A stretch of DNA of 64,000 nucleotides from Hungatella effluvii (GTDB lineage Bacteria > Bacillota > Clostridia > Lachnospirales > Lachnospiraceae). Below the pieces are notes generated by a model, which did no database searches, was not told where the DNA came from, and worked only from the letters and a program-made list of their open reading frames with translations. The stretch is from the NCBI RefSeq assembly GCF_003201875.1, contig NZ_QJKD01000005.1, positions 310,001 to 374,000 on the forward strand, given 5' to 3'. Shown here piece after piece: positions 24,472 through 33,406 of the stretch (position 1 is its first letter; every line of letters starts with the position of its first letter). Both the position numbers and the translations under genes were made by a program.

Positions 24472-24550
24472 GCAGATGCCATTAGCCGCATCCGGTCTGT
24501 TCGATATCTTATTCTATATTCTGTTCTATATTTTGTTCTGCATTTACTTA

Positions 24551-26077
24551 TCAGTTATAAAACTCATTGATCTGCTTCTGCGCCTCCTGGATGACTGTAT
24601 CAAACCCTGCGGCCTTTAATTCCTGGATCACGGCCGGAACCGCTGTCTCCGGGTCCGAAGCGCCGGTTAATAAGTCGTATTTGTACTTCTGCCATACGGT
24701 CAGGCAGTTGGACATCTCATTCTGAATATTGGTCAGATCGAGGGAGAAACCTAAGCAGGAAGAGGAAAACGCTTCCTCGTTCTGTTTCTTTACCTGATCC
24801 CACTGATCCGGGTCCGCATCCTCCGTAATGGACATGTTGAAGAAGGTTCCCTGCGTATAGGCGGCCAGCGGCCAGGTATCCGTCTGCTTCTCAATCACGC
24901 CGTCCCCCACATATTTGAACGTCTTATCCGGCACACCGTATGCCAGCATATCGCGTAATTTGGAGTCGGTATTCACGAGCTGCAGGAATTTCAGGCACTC
25001 ATCCTTATATTTGGAGTTAATGGAAACGGCGTTCATGGAGCCCTGGATGGTATCGGTAGAATAGAGCGGGCCGAATACCTTAAACGCATCGTACTTTTCC
25101 ACACCGTTTAATACCTGCCATGTGGCAACCGCGCTGGGCCATCCCTGTGCAGAAGAAAACGGAAGCTTCTTCTGCGGCTCGGTCAGAACATTCGCATCCG
25201 GATTGATGATGCCATCCATATACCATTGATGAAGCAGCTTTAAATTCTCCATGATATCCGGCTGCTCCAGAGTACAGATCACCGTTCTTGTCTGGTCATC
25301 TACCTTCACGCCAAGGGGCTGCAGACCGGAGGTCAGGCCGTCATATTCGTTAAAGAATCCATTAAAGGGGCTTCCCTGGGACATCTGAAGCGGATAGAAG
25401 CCCTTGCCCTCTCCCTCCTTCATATCGCGGAACGGTTTATCTAAGTCCTGCATCGTCTTGATCTGATCCAGATCAATGTTGTACTTCTGCACGTACTGAT
25501 CGTCAAAATACCAGAACTGTGCCATGGACGAATCCTTATAGGTGGGAACGGAATAAACCTTTCCTCCAATGGTCACGCCCTTCCAGAGCTGCTCCGGAAT
25601 CATTTCATAAAGCTCCGGCGCCACCGACTGGAGCTTGTCGGATATATCTTCGAACGCGCCCATTTTCACAAAACGGCTGTAATTCGTATTGTTTACGAAC
25701 ATCATGTCAAAATACTCGCCTGAGTTGATGATGGTGTTCATCTTCTTCTCGTAATCGCCCCATCCGGCCACCTTCAAATCCAGCTTTACATGGATCTTCT
25801 CCTCCAGATACTCGTTAATCGCTGCAATATCCTGATCAAAATCACTGGGCGTGGTTCCCCCCACGGTCCAGTATACCAGAGTCGGAATGTCTCCCCCGGC
25901 TGGATCGGCCGCAGCCGTATCCTTCGCAGACGCGCCATCTTTTTCCGCCGTGTCTCCCGCGGGAGTCCCCGTCTCTTTCGTATCTGTCTTAGCCGCGCAT
26001 CCGGTTATGGTGCCGACGGCCAGCAGAGTGGCCAAACCGGCCGCAGCCGCTTTTTTCCATACATCTGTTTTCTTCAT
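24551..26077 (-). CDS. Sugar ABC transporter substrate-binding lipoprotein
   Basis: The 508-residue protein is an extracellular solute-binding protein of the LipO/YtcQ type used by polysaccharide-oligomer importers. It has a lipoprotein signal peptide with lipobox GTITGC (C27) and a Thr/Glu/Asp/Ala-rich linker before the mature domain. The ATG at 26077 is chosen because AGAGG lies seven bases upstream; a TTG six bases earlier is too close to that site. It is the third gene of the importer operon and precedes the sensor kinase. The large size suits binding of oligosaccharides. Confidence 0.92.
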   Translation of the reverse strand: MKKTDVWKKAAAAGLATLLAVGTITGCAAKTDTKETGTPAGDTAEKDGASAKDTAAADPAGGDIPTLVYWTVGGTTPSDFDQDIAAINEYLEEKIHVKLDLKVAGWGDYEKKMNTIINSGEYFDMMFVNNTNYSRFVKMGAFEDISDKLQSVAPELYEMIPEQLWKGVTIGGKVYSVPTYKDSSMAQFWYFDDQYVQKYNIDLDQIKTMQDLDKPFRDMKEGEGKGFYPLQMSQGSPFNGFFNEYDGLTSGLQPLGVKVDDQTRTVICTLEQPDIMENLKLLHQWYMDGIINPDANVLTEPQKKLPFSSAQGWPSAVATWQVLNGVEKYDAFKVFGPLYSTDTIQGSMNAVSINSKYKDECLKFLQLVNTDSKLRDMLAYGVPDKTFKYVGDGVIEKQTDTWPLAAYTQGTFFNMSITEDADPDQWDQVKKQNEEAFSSSCLGFSLDLTNIQNEMSNCLTVWQKYKYDLLTGASDPETAVPAVIQELKAAGFDTVIQEAQKQINEFYN

Positions 26078-26157
26078 AAACAATCCTCTTCTTTCCTGAT
26101 TATTCTATTATCAACGGGAAACCCGCCTGATAAGCAGTTATTAAAATACGGGCGCAC

Positions 26158-27087
26158 TCACCCTTTGACGGCTCCGACCGTCAGTCCGGAGATAAAGTAT
26201 TTCTGGAAAAACGGGTATGCACATGCGATTGGCAGTACAATAATGACCACAATCGCCATACGGGCCGCTTCCTTTGGCATATTTGCAACCATATCCGCCA
26301 TACTCGCACCCATGGTGGCGGCGTTCTGCGCCAGCATGTTGATATTGGTCATGATGGCATTTAAAAGTGCCTGCAGGGAGTAGAGACGCTGGTTGTCGAT
26401 GTACAGCATGGACTGATACCAGTCATTCCAGTAGGCAAAGCACAGGAACAGCCCAATGGTTGCGATAACCGGCAGGGAGATGGGAAGCACGATCTGAAAG
26501 AAAATCTTAAATTGGGTGGCCCCATCCATCTTGGCCGATTCGATCAGTTCCTCCGGTATGGTTGTCTTAAAGAACGTCCGGCATATGACGACGTTAAAGG
26601 AAGATACCGACAGAGGCAGAATCAGCGCCCACAGAGTATTCTTTAAATGCAGAAACTGGGAAACGATAAAATATGTAGAGACCAGACCTCCGTTAAATAC
26701 CATGGGGATGAAGACCAGCATGGTGAGAAATCCGTTCAGCTTGTAGTCCGGCCTGGATAACACGTATCCCATCAAGGTGGTGAGAAGCGTTCCCAGGGCG
26801 GTTCCCACGATCGTAACAAACAGGGATACTCCCAACGCCCTGATGATCAGGGCCCCCTGCTTCAGCAGATAGCCATAGCCATCCAGAGAAATAATCTTGG
26901 GAATCAGCCGGTAGCCGTAATCGGTGATGGACTGCTCCGCGGAGAAGGAGATCGAGACCACCAGCACCGCCGGTATTACACAAATCAGGGCCAGAATCAG
27001 AAACATGATATTTAACAGAATATTAGCCCTCGCGGATATCCTGTTGAAGCTCTGCACGTCTGCCGCTTCCTTATTTTTTTTGGACAT
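26158..27087 (-). CDS. Carbohydrate ABC transporter permease (MalG/LplC type)
   Basis: This 309-residue inner-membrane permease has six predicted spans and the EAA-type loop in IPEELIESAKMDGATQFKIFF (about 185-205). The C-terminus FISGLTVGAVKG is typical of LplC/YtcP proteins. An AGGAGG site lies six bases before the ATG. It pairs with the permease at 27138-28082 and the binding protein at 24551-26077. No ATPase is encoded nearby, so a shared MsmX-like ATPase elsewhere must energise it, as is usual for this group. Confidence 0.93.
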   Translation of the reverse strand: MSKKNKEAADVQSFNRISARANILLNIMFLILALICVIPAVLVVSISFSAEQSITDYGYRLIPKIISLDGYGYLLKQGALIIRALGVSLFVTIVGTALGTLLTTLMGYVLSRPDYKLNGFLTMLVFIPMVFNGGLVSTYFIVSQFLHLKNTLWALILPLSVSSFNVVICRTFFKTTIPEELIESAKMDGATQFKIFFQIVLPISLPVIATIGLFLCFAYWNDWYQSMLYIDNQRLYSLQALLNAIMTNINMLAQNAATMGASMADMVANMPKEAARMAIVVIIVLPIACAYPFFQKYFISGLTVGAVKG

Positions 27088-27137
27088 ATTCTTCCTCCTG
27101 TCTAATGAATGAGTGATAGTAGCTTTTCAGACACGTT

Positions 27138-28082
27138 TTAGATCATCGCACTCTCCCGGTCAACCTTGCGCACTACGGCATTGGCCAGAAGAATGGTGAT
27201 GCATCCGGCAACGGACTGGACGAATGCGGCCGCCGAGGCCATTCCCGTGGTCGATGACATGAGCTGTTTGTATACAAAGACGTCCAGTGTATACGTTACA
27301 TTGTACAGGGAATTAGAGTCTCTGGGTACCTGATAGAACAGGCCGAAATCCGAATAAAAGATACGGCCCACCGCCATGATGAACATCATGATAATGACAG
27401 TCCGCATGAGCGGAAGCGTCACCCACTTCATCTGCTGCCATACGCTGGCCCCGTCAATACAGGCGGCCTCGTAATACGTCTTGTCGATTCCGGTAATGGT
27501 AGCCAGATACACGACCATGCTGTAGCCCAGATTTTTCCAGAGATACATAAAGATTAAAAAGCCCGGCCACAGCTTGGGAACCATGTACCATTGTTTGGGA
27601 TCCTGGCCCAGGCCTTCCATTAGATTGTTTAACATCCCTTTGTCAAAGCTTAAGAAGGCCCACACCAGAGCGGTTACCACCACCCATGACAAGAAATACG
27701 GCAGAAACATGGCCGTCTGAAATACCTTCGCCATGCGCTGGTTGTGAATCTGCCCGATTAAGAGCGCCATGGTTACAGGAACCACAATGTTTAAGATAAT
27801 GAAGGTGATATTATAGAGAATGGTGTTTCTGAGTATCATCCAGATATCGCCGGACGAAAACAGGAACTTGAAGTTGTCCAGTCCGCACCACGCGCTGGTA
27901 AGAATGCTGTGTAGAAATCCCCCGTTGATGGTATACTTTTTAAACGCAATAATAATACCAAACATGGGCAAAAACGAGAAGAGCAGGTACCAGACCGCGG
28001 TTGGAAATGCCAGTATGGTCAATTCCGTGTCATCCCTGTTCCACTTCCGCTTTTTCCCCGGCTTCTTTTTCAAATCTGCCAT
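27138..28082 (-). CDS. Carbohydrate ABC transporter permease (LplB type)
   Basis: This permease of about 314 residues has a charged Lys-rich N-terminus, then six membrane spans and the EAA loop YYEAACIDGASVWQQMKW. The sequence PMFGIIIAFKKYTINGG near the N-terminus is typical of the LplB/YtcP-partner group. The start at 28082 is preferred because AAGGAGG stands eight bases upstream; an ATG 27 bases earlier lacks a site. It is the first gene of the importer operon. Confidence 0.92.
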   Translation of the reverse strand: MADLKKKPGKKRKWNRDDTELTILAFPTAVWYLLFSFLPMFGIIIAFKKYTINGGFLHSILTSAWCGLDNFKFLFSSGDIWMILRNTILYNITFIILNIVVPVTMALLIGQIHNQRMAKVFQTAMFLPYFLSWVVVTALVWAFLSFDKGMLNNLMEGLGQDPKQWYMVPKLWPGFLIFMYLWKNLGYSMVVYLATITGIDKTYYEAACIDGASVWQQMKWVTLPLMRTVIIMMFIMAVGRIFYSDFGLFYQVPRDSNSLYNVTYTLDVFVYKQLMSSTTGMASAAAFVQSVAGCITILLANAVVRKVDRESAMI

Positions 28083-28399
28083 AAAATATGCCTCCTTTTT
28101 CTTTTTCATTGTTCTTTTTCATATCTAAAAAATATTATAATCTATGCATTTTTACTTTTCTATCTATGATTTCTTATATAGTATCCTGTAAATGTTAGGT
28201 ATATCTGAAATTTTATTGTTTTATTTTTGTGCATTATGCACAATTATTTTCTTTCTATTTCCTCTCTGTCACAGTTTTTTATCTCACATTTTTGCAGGTA
28301 TATCTAACGTTTATGAGATAGACAACCTTCTCCGTATTTTTTATACTGAACTCAGAAATGAAACCGACGCGGTACTCAAAGAGAGAGGAAGAACCCATT
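28083..28399. other. Divergent intergenic region, importer operon / sulfatase
   Basis: The AT-rich spacer separates the leftward importer operon from the rightward sulfatase gene. A minus-strand TATAAT lies at 28134-28139 without a good -35 box, which suits activator-dependent transcription by the adjacent AraC-type response regulator. The rightward promoter is listed separately. Confidence 0.55.
28319..28347 (+). promoter_or_regulatory. Promoter of the second sulfatase gene
   Basis: TAGACA (28319-28324) and TATACT (28342-28347) are separated by 17 bp, about 50 bases before the chosen start codon. Confidence 0.62.
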
Positions 28400-29893
28400 A
28401 TGAATGCACAGCAAGAAATGCAGCAAAAAACGAAAGACAATATTCTGCTGATCACCACGGACCAGCAGCGTTTCGATACCATCAACGCCTGGGGAAACCA
28501 GAGTATCTTCACACCGCACATAAATTATATGGCAGCCATGGGGACCAGCTTTACCAGCTGTTACGCCTCATGCCCGATCTGTGTCCCCTCCAGGACCACT
28601 ATCATGACTGGTATCGAGGGTTACGAAAGCGGCGTCGTATCCAACGCGGACCACAGGGCATTTATGGAAGCGCGGACAGCAAGGCGGCTGACGCTTCCCG
28701 CCATGCTTACGGACGCCGGTTATCAGACATGCGCAAAAGGAAAGATGCATTTTGAGCCGGCCAGGGCCTGCTACGGCTTCGAGCATATGACCCTGCCGTT
28801 GGACTACATGCGCGCCTGCGACAAAAGGGGCGACCGGGTAAGGCCCAAGGTCCACGGCATCGGTGAATGCCTCATGGAGCCTGTGATTTCCACGGTGGAG
28901 GTCAGGGACAGCATGACCTCCTGGATCGGGGATGAAGCCATTGATTTTATCGAGACCAGAGATCCCCTGCGCCCGTTCTTTCTCTGGACCAGCTTCACAA
29001 AGCCGCATCCACCGTTCGATCCCTGCCGCGATTTCTGGGAACTGTACCAGCAGATTTCCATGCCGGAACCGGTATACGGGGACTGGTCCCACTCCCTCGA
29101 AGACACCCCCCAGGGCTTTCTGGCCGGTTCCTACGAAAATACGGATATGCATCTCTTCGGTCCCCAACAGATTGCGGCCAGCCGCAGGGCATACTATGCC
29201 TGCATCACCCAGGTGGATTACCAGCTTGGCCGGCTGTTCGGCGCGCTGAGAGAACACGGTCTCTTTGAAAACACCTGGATTCTCTTTACCTCCGACCACG
29301 GAGAGATGCTGGGCGACCATTACATGTCCCAGAAGAACCTCTTTTTTGAGGGCTCCGCCCATGTGCCGTTCATCCTTGTTCCTCCAGCCGGGCGCAGCAT
29401 CCCCCACAACAACCAGGTGGATGGCGTCATCACGCTGGCCGATGTATTTCCCACCATACTGGCTATGGCCGGACTCATACCTCCAGAGGATGGAAGCGGA
29501 AAAAACCTGCTGCCATTTCTCAGTGAAAAGGGACAGAAAGAAAAGAGATTCTACGGAGACAGCCTTCATACGAATTTCTGTGTGATGGAAGACCGGAAAA
29601 AGCTGATCTATACGAGAATTGGCAGCAGTATGCTGCTGTTTGATTTAGAAAAGGATCCCATGGAACGCCATAATCTGGCGGACGATCCAAAATACAGGGA
29701 AATCAGAGAGCGGTTGTGGAACTTATTAATCAGCCACGTAAAGAAAACCGCTCCCCAGGTATTAAAACCGGGAAGCGGCATAGACAATTCCGATACTTTT
29801 ATTTCCATTCCCGCCCCCCGTTTTCCCGGAGACATGCCCGGACGGTGGCTGGGATTCCATTACCATGATTATACGGTAGATACGTTTCATTGA
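28400..29893 (+). CDS. Cys-type sulfatase, cytoplasmic
   Basis: This is a type I sulfatase of 497 residues. The metal site begins with LLITTDQQRFD, the formylglycine motif is C61-VPSR followed by TTIMTG, and the second metal motif is FTSDHGEMLGDH. It lacks a signal peptide. The ATG at 28400 has AGGAAG about 10 bases upstream; an ATG at 28358 has no site. It is transcribed divergently from the glycan importer. Together with the sulfatase at 17211-18692 it suggests at least two different sulfate linkages on the substrate. It resembles the arylsulfatase-A/iduronate-2-sulfatase branch more than the first one; that is a loose impression. A maturase must be supplied from elsewhere in the genome. 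Confidence 0.92.
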   Translation: MNAQQEMQQKTKDNILLITTDQQRFDTINAWGNQSIFTPHINYMAAMGTSFTSCYASCPICVPSRTTIMTGIEGYESGVVSNADHRAFMEARTARRLTLPAMLTDAGYQTCAKGKMHFEPARACYGFEHMTLPLDYMRACDKRGDRVRPKVHGIGECLMEPVISTVEVRDSMTSWIGDEAIDFIETRDPLRPFFLWTSFTKPHPPFDPCRDFWELYQQISMPEPVYGDWSHSLEDTPQGFLAGSYENTDMHLFGPQQIAASRRAYYACITQVDYQLGRLFGALREHGLFENTWILFTSDHGEMLGDHYMSQKNLFFEGSAHVPFILVPPAGRSIPHNNQVDGVITLADVFPTILAMAGLIPPEDGSGKNLLPFLSEKGQKEKRFYGDSLHTNFCVMEDRKKLIYTRIGSSMLLFDLEKDPMERHNLADDPKYREIRERLWNLLISHVKKTAPQVLKPGSGIDNSDTFISIPAPRFPGDMPGRWLGFHYHDYTVDTFH

Positions 29894-29919
29894 GCAGGAG
29901 GGAAACCAAAATTCTTATC

Positions 29920-29948
29920 TTGTGTTTCTATCCGGAAAAGTATATAAT
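29920..29948 (+). promoter_or_regulatory. Promoter of the AAA/PDDEXK gene
   Basis: TTGTGT (29920-29925) and TATAAT (29943-29948) are 17 bp apart, and GGAAGGAGG follows close to the start codon at 29981. Confidence 0.7.
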
Positions 29949-29980
29949 TTTTATATGATTTCGGAAGGAGGCTTTCAATT

Positions 29981-31675
29981 ATGATAAGACCATTACCCGT
30001 AGGAATTGATGATTTTGAAGAAATCATAACAAAAGGATACTATTACGTGGATAAGACCCTATTCATCAGGGATCTGCTTGATAAAAAAGGAAAAGTGAAT
30101 CTTTTTACGCGTCCGCGCCGTTTCGGGAAGACACTGACGCTCAGTATGATTCGATATTTCTTTGAAGATACCGGGACTGAGGCGGCAAACAAAGGAAACC
30201 GGACCCTTTTTAACGGGCTGAAGATCAGGAAGCAGGGAGAACTGTATACGCAGGAAATGTGTGGCTATCCGGTCATAAGCTTATCACTGAAGTCTTCGAA
30301 ACAGCCTGACTGGGAGCTGGCATACGGCTGTCTGAAAGAAGAGATCGGCCGGGAATATCTAAGGCACCGTGATGTAACGGACTCTCTGGACACGGCTGAA
30401 CAACAGAGACGGTTTGAGGATATTATGAACCTGCGGGGAAGCCGGCAGGACTTTATTACTTCGATTCGCTTTCTCTCAGACTGTCTGTATCTCCATTGGA
30501 AAAAGAAAGTGATTATTTTGATTGACGAATACGATGTACCTCTGGAGAATTCTTATTTTTCCGGTTTCTACAATGAGATGGCCGGTTTTATCCGCTCGAT
30601 CTTTGAATCCGCTTTAAAAACAAATCCGTACCTGGAGTTTGCAGTGGTTACCGGCTGCTTAAGAATCACGAAAGAATCCATTTTTACCGGGCTGAATAAT
30701 CTTGAAATGATTTCTATACTAAATCCTGCTTATGATGAATACTTTGGGTTTACACAGGAGGAAGTCAACGAAATGCTGCAATTCTATGGCTTATCTGAAA
30801 AGCGGGACCGGATCAGAGAGTGGTATGACGGCTATCTGTTTGGCAATACAGAAGTATACAATCCATGGAGTGTCATGAATGATGTAAAAATGATGACAAC
30901 GGATGTCAATGCCCTGCCATCGCCCTATTGGGCAAATACAAGTTCTAACAGCATTGTACACAACCTGGTCGAGAATGCGGATACCTCTGTAAAGAGTGAA
31001 TTAGAAGACCTTTTAGCGGGAGGCACGATTGAAAAACAGGTTCATGAGGATATAACGTATGACAGTGTGTACGACTCAGAGGATAACTTATGGAATTTCC
31101 TTTTCTTTACAGGCTATTTAAAATTAGTATCCCGCAGGCTGGAACAGGAAAAACAGTATATAACCATGGGCATACCAAATCTTGAAGTCAAATATATTTA
31201 CAGTAATACAATAGAAAACTGGTTCCGCGTTAAAATCAAATCAAGAGACTTATCCGTCCTGTATCAGGCCATGCAGGATGGGAATGTGGAAGTCTTTGAG
31301 AGGGAGCTGTCAAGGCTGCTAAAGGAAAGTATCAGTTATATGGATGCGAAGGAAGCCTTCTATCACGGCTTTTTGCTTGGAGTTCTGAGCAATATGAGTG
31401 ACTACATCGTAAAATCGAACCGCGAGAGTGGAAATGGCCGTCTTGACATTACAGCAAAGAGCCTTGATGACAGCAAGTCTCCGATTATCATAGAACTTAA
31501 GGCCGCCGAGACCTTTCAGGAAATGGAGGCGGCATGTGACAGGGCCGTGATGCAGATTGAGGAAAAGGAATACGATTCCTGGGCGCTGGAAGAAGGATAT
31601 ACAGAAGCACTGGATTATGGAATTGCATTCTTCCGGAAACGCTGTAAGGTAAAATTGAAACGCCATAGATTTTAA
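29981..31675 (+). CDS. AAA-ATPase-like / PDDEXK nuclease-domain protein
   Basis: The 564-residue protein has the architecture of the AAA-ATPase_like plus PDDEXK_9 family, which is common and often multicopy in Lachnospiraceae and Bacteroidetes. Residues 1-290 form the ATPase region: PLPVGIDDFEEI at the N-terminus, the Walker A variant RPRRFGKT (44-51) and Walker B IILIDEYDVPL. The C-terminal part carries a putative nuclease core with DITAKS and IIIELKA. The biological role of the family is not established; defence or mobile-element functions have been suggested. It has its own promoter and shares no function with its neighbours that I can see. Confidence 0.88.
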   Translation: MIRPLPVGIDDFEEIITKGYYYVDKTLFIRDLLDKKGKVNLFTRPRRFGKTLTLSMIRYFFEDTGTEAANKGNRTLFNGLKIRKQGELYTQEMCGYPVISLSLKSSKQPDWELAYGCLKEEIGREYLRHRDVTDSLDTAEQQRRFEDIMNLRGSRQDFITSIRFLSDCLYLHWKKKVIILIDEYDVPLENSYFSGFYNEMAGFIRSIFESALKTNPYLEFAVVTGCLRITKESIFTGLNNLEMISILNPAYDEYFGFTQEEVNEMLQFYGLSEKRDRIREWYDGYLFGNTEVYNPWSVMNDVKMMTTDVNALPSPYWANTSSNSIVHNLVENADTSVKSELEDLLAGGTIEKQVHEDITYDSVYDSEDNLWNFLFFTGYLKLVSRRLEQEKQYITMGIPNLEVKYIYSNTIENWFRVKIKSRDLSVLYQAMQDGNVEVFERELSRLLKESISYMDAKEAFYHGFLLGVLSNMSDYIVKSNRESGNGRLDITAKSLDDSKSPIIIELKAAETFQEMEAACDRAVMQIEEKEYDSWALEEGYTEALDYGIAFFRKRCKVKLKRHRF

Positions 31676-31694
31676 GCAGAATTGAGGTATTACA

Positions 31695-32423
31695 ATGAAA
31701 AAACCACTAATCGGTCTTACGCCCTCCCACAACACGGACAACAACGACATACAGATGCGCCCCACCTACATAAAGGCTCTTACGGCCGCCGGCGCCATTC
31801 CTGTCGTGCTTCCGCTGACTTCGTCTGAGGACGACTTAAGGCAGCTTGTAGACACGCTGGACGGCTTTCTCTTCACCGGAGGCCCCGACGTCCATCCCTT
31901 CCTGTTCGGAGAAGAAACTTTAGACCGCTGCGGCAGCGTTTCCGCTGAGAGGGATCAGATGGAACTGGCTCTTCTCCCCCTGGTGATGGAGACCGGCAAG
32001 CCCATTCTCGGCATCTGCCGCGGGATACAGCTTTTAAACATCGGCCTGGGCGGCACCATCTGGCAGGATATTCCCAGCCAGGTAAAGAGTGATTTCCCGC
32101 TGGCCCACACCCAGCCCTTCGCCTACGCGCTCCCCTCCCACACCGTGACCTTGCAGCCCGACAGCCGTCTGGCCAGGATCGCGGAAACGGAGACACTGTC
32201 CGTCAACAGCATGCATCACCAGGCAGTCAGGGATGTGGCCCCCAGCCTCGTCGCCTCGGCCCGTTCCTCCGACCAGCTGGTGGAGGCGGTGGAGATGCCG
32301 GATTACCCGTTCTTCATCGGCGTCCAGTGGCATCCGGAGTATCTATGGGAGAAAAATGAAGCCGCCGCCAGACTCTTTTCCGAGTTTGTCAAGGCGGCGG
32401 CTGGTAGTGCATTGCGTAATTAA
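31695..32423 (+). CDS. Class-I glutamine amidotransferase-like hydrolase (PuuD/peptidase C26)
   Basis: The 242-residue protein matches the gamma-glutamyl-gamma-aminobutyrate hydrolase (peptidase C26) group. The nucleophile is C108 in GICRG, the oxyanion segment is FTGGPDVHP, and the His-Glu pair is in GVQWHPEY. PuuD-type enzymes release glutamate from gamma-glutamyl amides. GAGG lies seven bases before the ATG. It is 19 bases after the AAA/PDDEXK gene and could be co-transcribed. No polyamine genes are near, so the substrate is uncertain. Confidence 0.9.
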   Translation: MKKPLIGLTPSHNTDNNDIQMRPTYIKALTAAGAIPVVLPLTSSEDDLRQLVDTLDGFLFTGGPDVHPFLFGEETLDRCGSVSAERDQMELALLPLVMETGKPILGICRGIQLLNIGLGGTIWQDIPSQVKSDFPLAHTQPFAYALPSHTVTLQPDSRLARIAETETLSVNSMHHQAVRDVAPSLVASARSSDQLVEAVEMPDYPFFIGVQWHPEYLWEKNEAAARLFSEFVKAAAGSALRN

Positions 32424-32437
32424 CCGTAATGCACTAC
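32404..32437. terminator. Hairpin between convergent genes
   Basis: GTAGTGCATT (32404-32413) and AATGCACTAC (32428-32437) form a 10-bp stem around the stop codon of the amidotransferase-like gene. No clear T-run follows on either strand, so terminator activity is uncertain. Confidence 0.5.
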
Positions 32438-32443
32438 AGGAAC

Positions 32444-33328
32444 TTAGCGCTTCTTCCCCGCAGCCGCGATCAGCACCACGCTGAGCAGGATGCACAGACA
32501 GCCCGCGATCTTTCTCGCGGTGAACAGTTCGCCGAGGACCAGCACTCCCAGGATCACGCTGGTGATCGGCTCCAGTGTGGACAGTATGGCCGCCGTAGAA
32601 GCGCCCGTATACCGAATTCCCAGCTGGAATAAGCTGATCGCTCCCACAGAGGCACAGATGGAGACCAGGAATGCAAACAGCCACGCCTGGCCGGTTAAGT
32701 GAAGCGCCAGCTGGCCGGTCACGCCTCCGTAAATTCCCGATAAGGCGGCGCCGAACAGGCATAAGTAAAACGACAGCTTAAAATAGTGCATGTTCTTGAT
32801 CCCCGACTTGTCCATAACTACCATATGAATGCTGTAAAACAGGCCTGACAGCAGCGCCAGAAAGATTCCGGTGCCGCTTCCCGTGGCCGCAGAAAAATGT
32901 TCCAGGAACAACACGGTGCCGGCCGCTCCGCAGAGCAGAGCCAGCACCTTTTTTATCGTGATCCCCTCCCGGAAGATGAGGACACAGCCCGCGGTAACCA
33001 GCACGGGATAGATAAAATGAAGCGTGGTGGCCATTCCCACCGGTATGTATGAGTATGACATATAGAGCGTCACCGTCGTTGCGAACGCCCCGAAGACGCC
33101 GCACACAGCCACCGGCATTCTCCAGGCAGGTTCCACTTTAAGCGGGATTCCCTTTATTTTTAAGATCAGGAACAGGATCGGCAGGGACAGCAGACAGCGC
33201 AGGAACGTCATCGTGATCCCGTTGGCCCCGCCGTCATAAGAGATCCTGGCCAGGATGGGCGTAAATCCGAATATGACGGCAGAGGCTGCCGTAAATATAA
33301 TTCCTTTATATACCTGGTTTTTCAGCAT
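32444..33328 (-). CDS. EamA/DMT-family transporter
   Basis: This membrane protein of about 294 residues has ten predicted spans in two EamA repeats, as in the drug/metabolite transporter superfamily. Family members export amino acids, nucleosides or other small metabolites. The start at 33328 is supported by AAGGAAG eight bases upstream; longer readings lack a site. It follows the PRD regulator of the second PTS operon on the same strand with a gap of about 78 bases, so it may be the last gene of that operon. If so, export of an amine or amino acid released by the SIS enzyme is one possible role. Confidence 0.85.
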   Translation of the reverse strand: MLKNQVYKGIIFTAASAVIFGFTPILARISYDGGANGITMTFLRCLLSLPILFLILKIKGIPLKVEPAWRMPVAVCGVFGAFATTVTLYMSYSYIPVGMATTLHFIYPVLVTAGCVLIFREGITIKKVLALLCGAAGTVLFLEHFSAATGSGTGIFLALLSGLFYSIHMVVMDKSGIKNMHYFKLSFYLCLFGAALSGIYGGVTGQLALHLTGQAWLFAFLVSICASVGAISLFQLGIRYTGASTAAILSTLEPITSVILGVLVLGELFTARKIAGCLCILLSVVLIAAAGKKR

Positions 33329-33406
33329 GGCAATTCTTCCTTTCCGGTGCAGAGCTGTCTGATCGCAGCTGTTCAGACGGCTCATCTACTCGACCAAAAA
33401 AACGGT

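Noticed and set aside
28568..29569. Long minus-strand reading frame (333 codons) opposite the second sulfatase
   Set aside because: The plus-strand frame has complete sulfatase motifs; the opposite frame is a by-product of GC-biased codons.
33372..33384. TTCAGACGGCTCA shared with the arm of the hairpin at 14366-14382
   Set aside because: A 13-base match is expected by chance many times in 64 kb, and the second copy has no matching inverted arm.
33329..33406. Hairpin-like sequences (GTCTGA/TCAGAC and GACC/GGTC) after the PRD regulator gene
   Set aside because: Stems are short and the T-run falls in a loop rather than after a stem, so I do not call a terminator.
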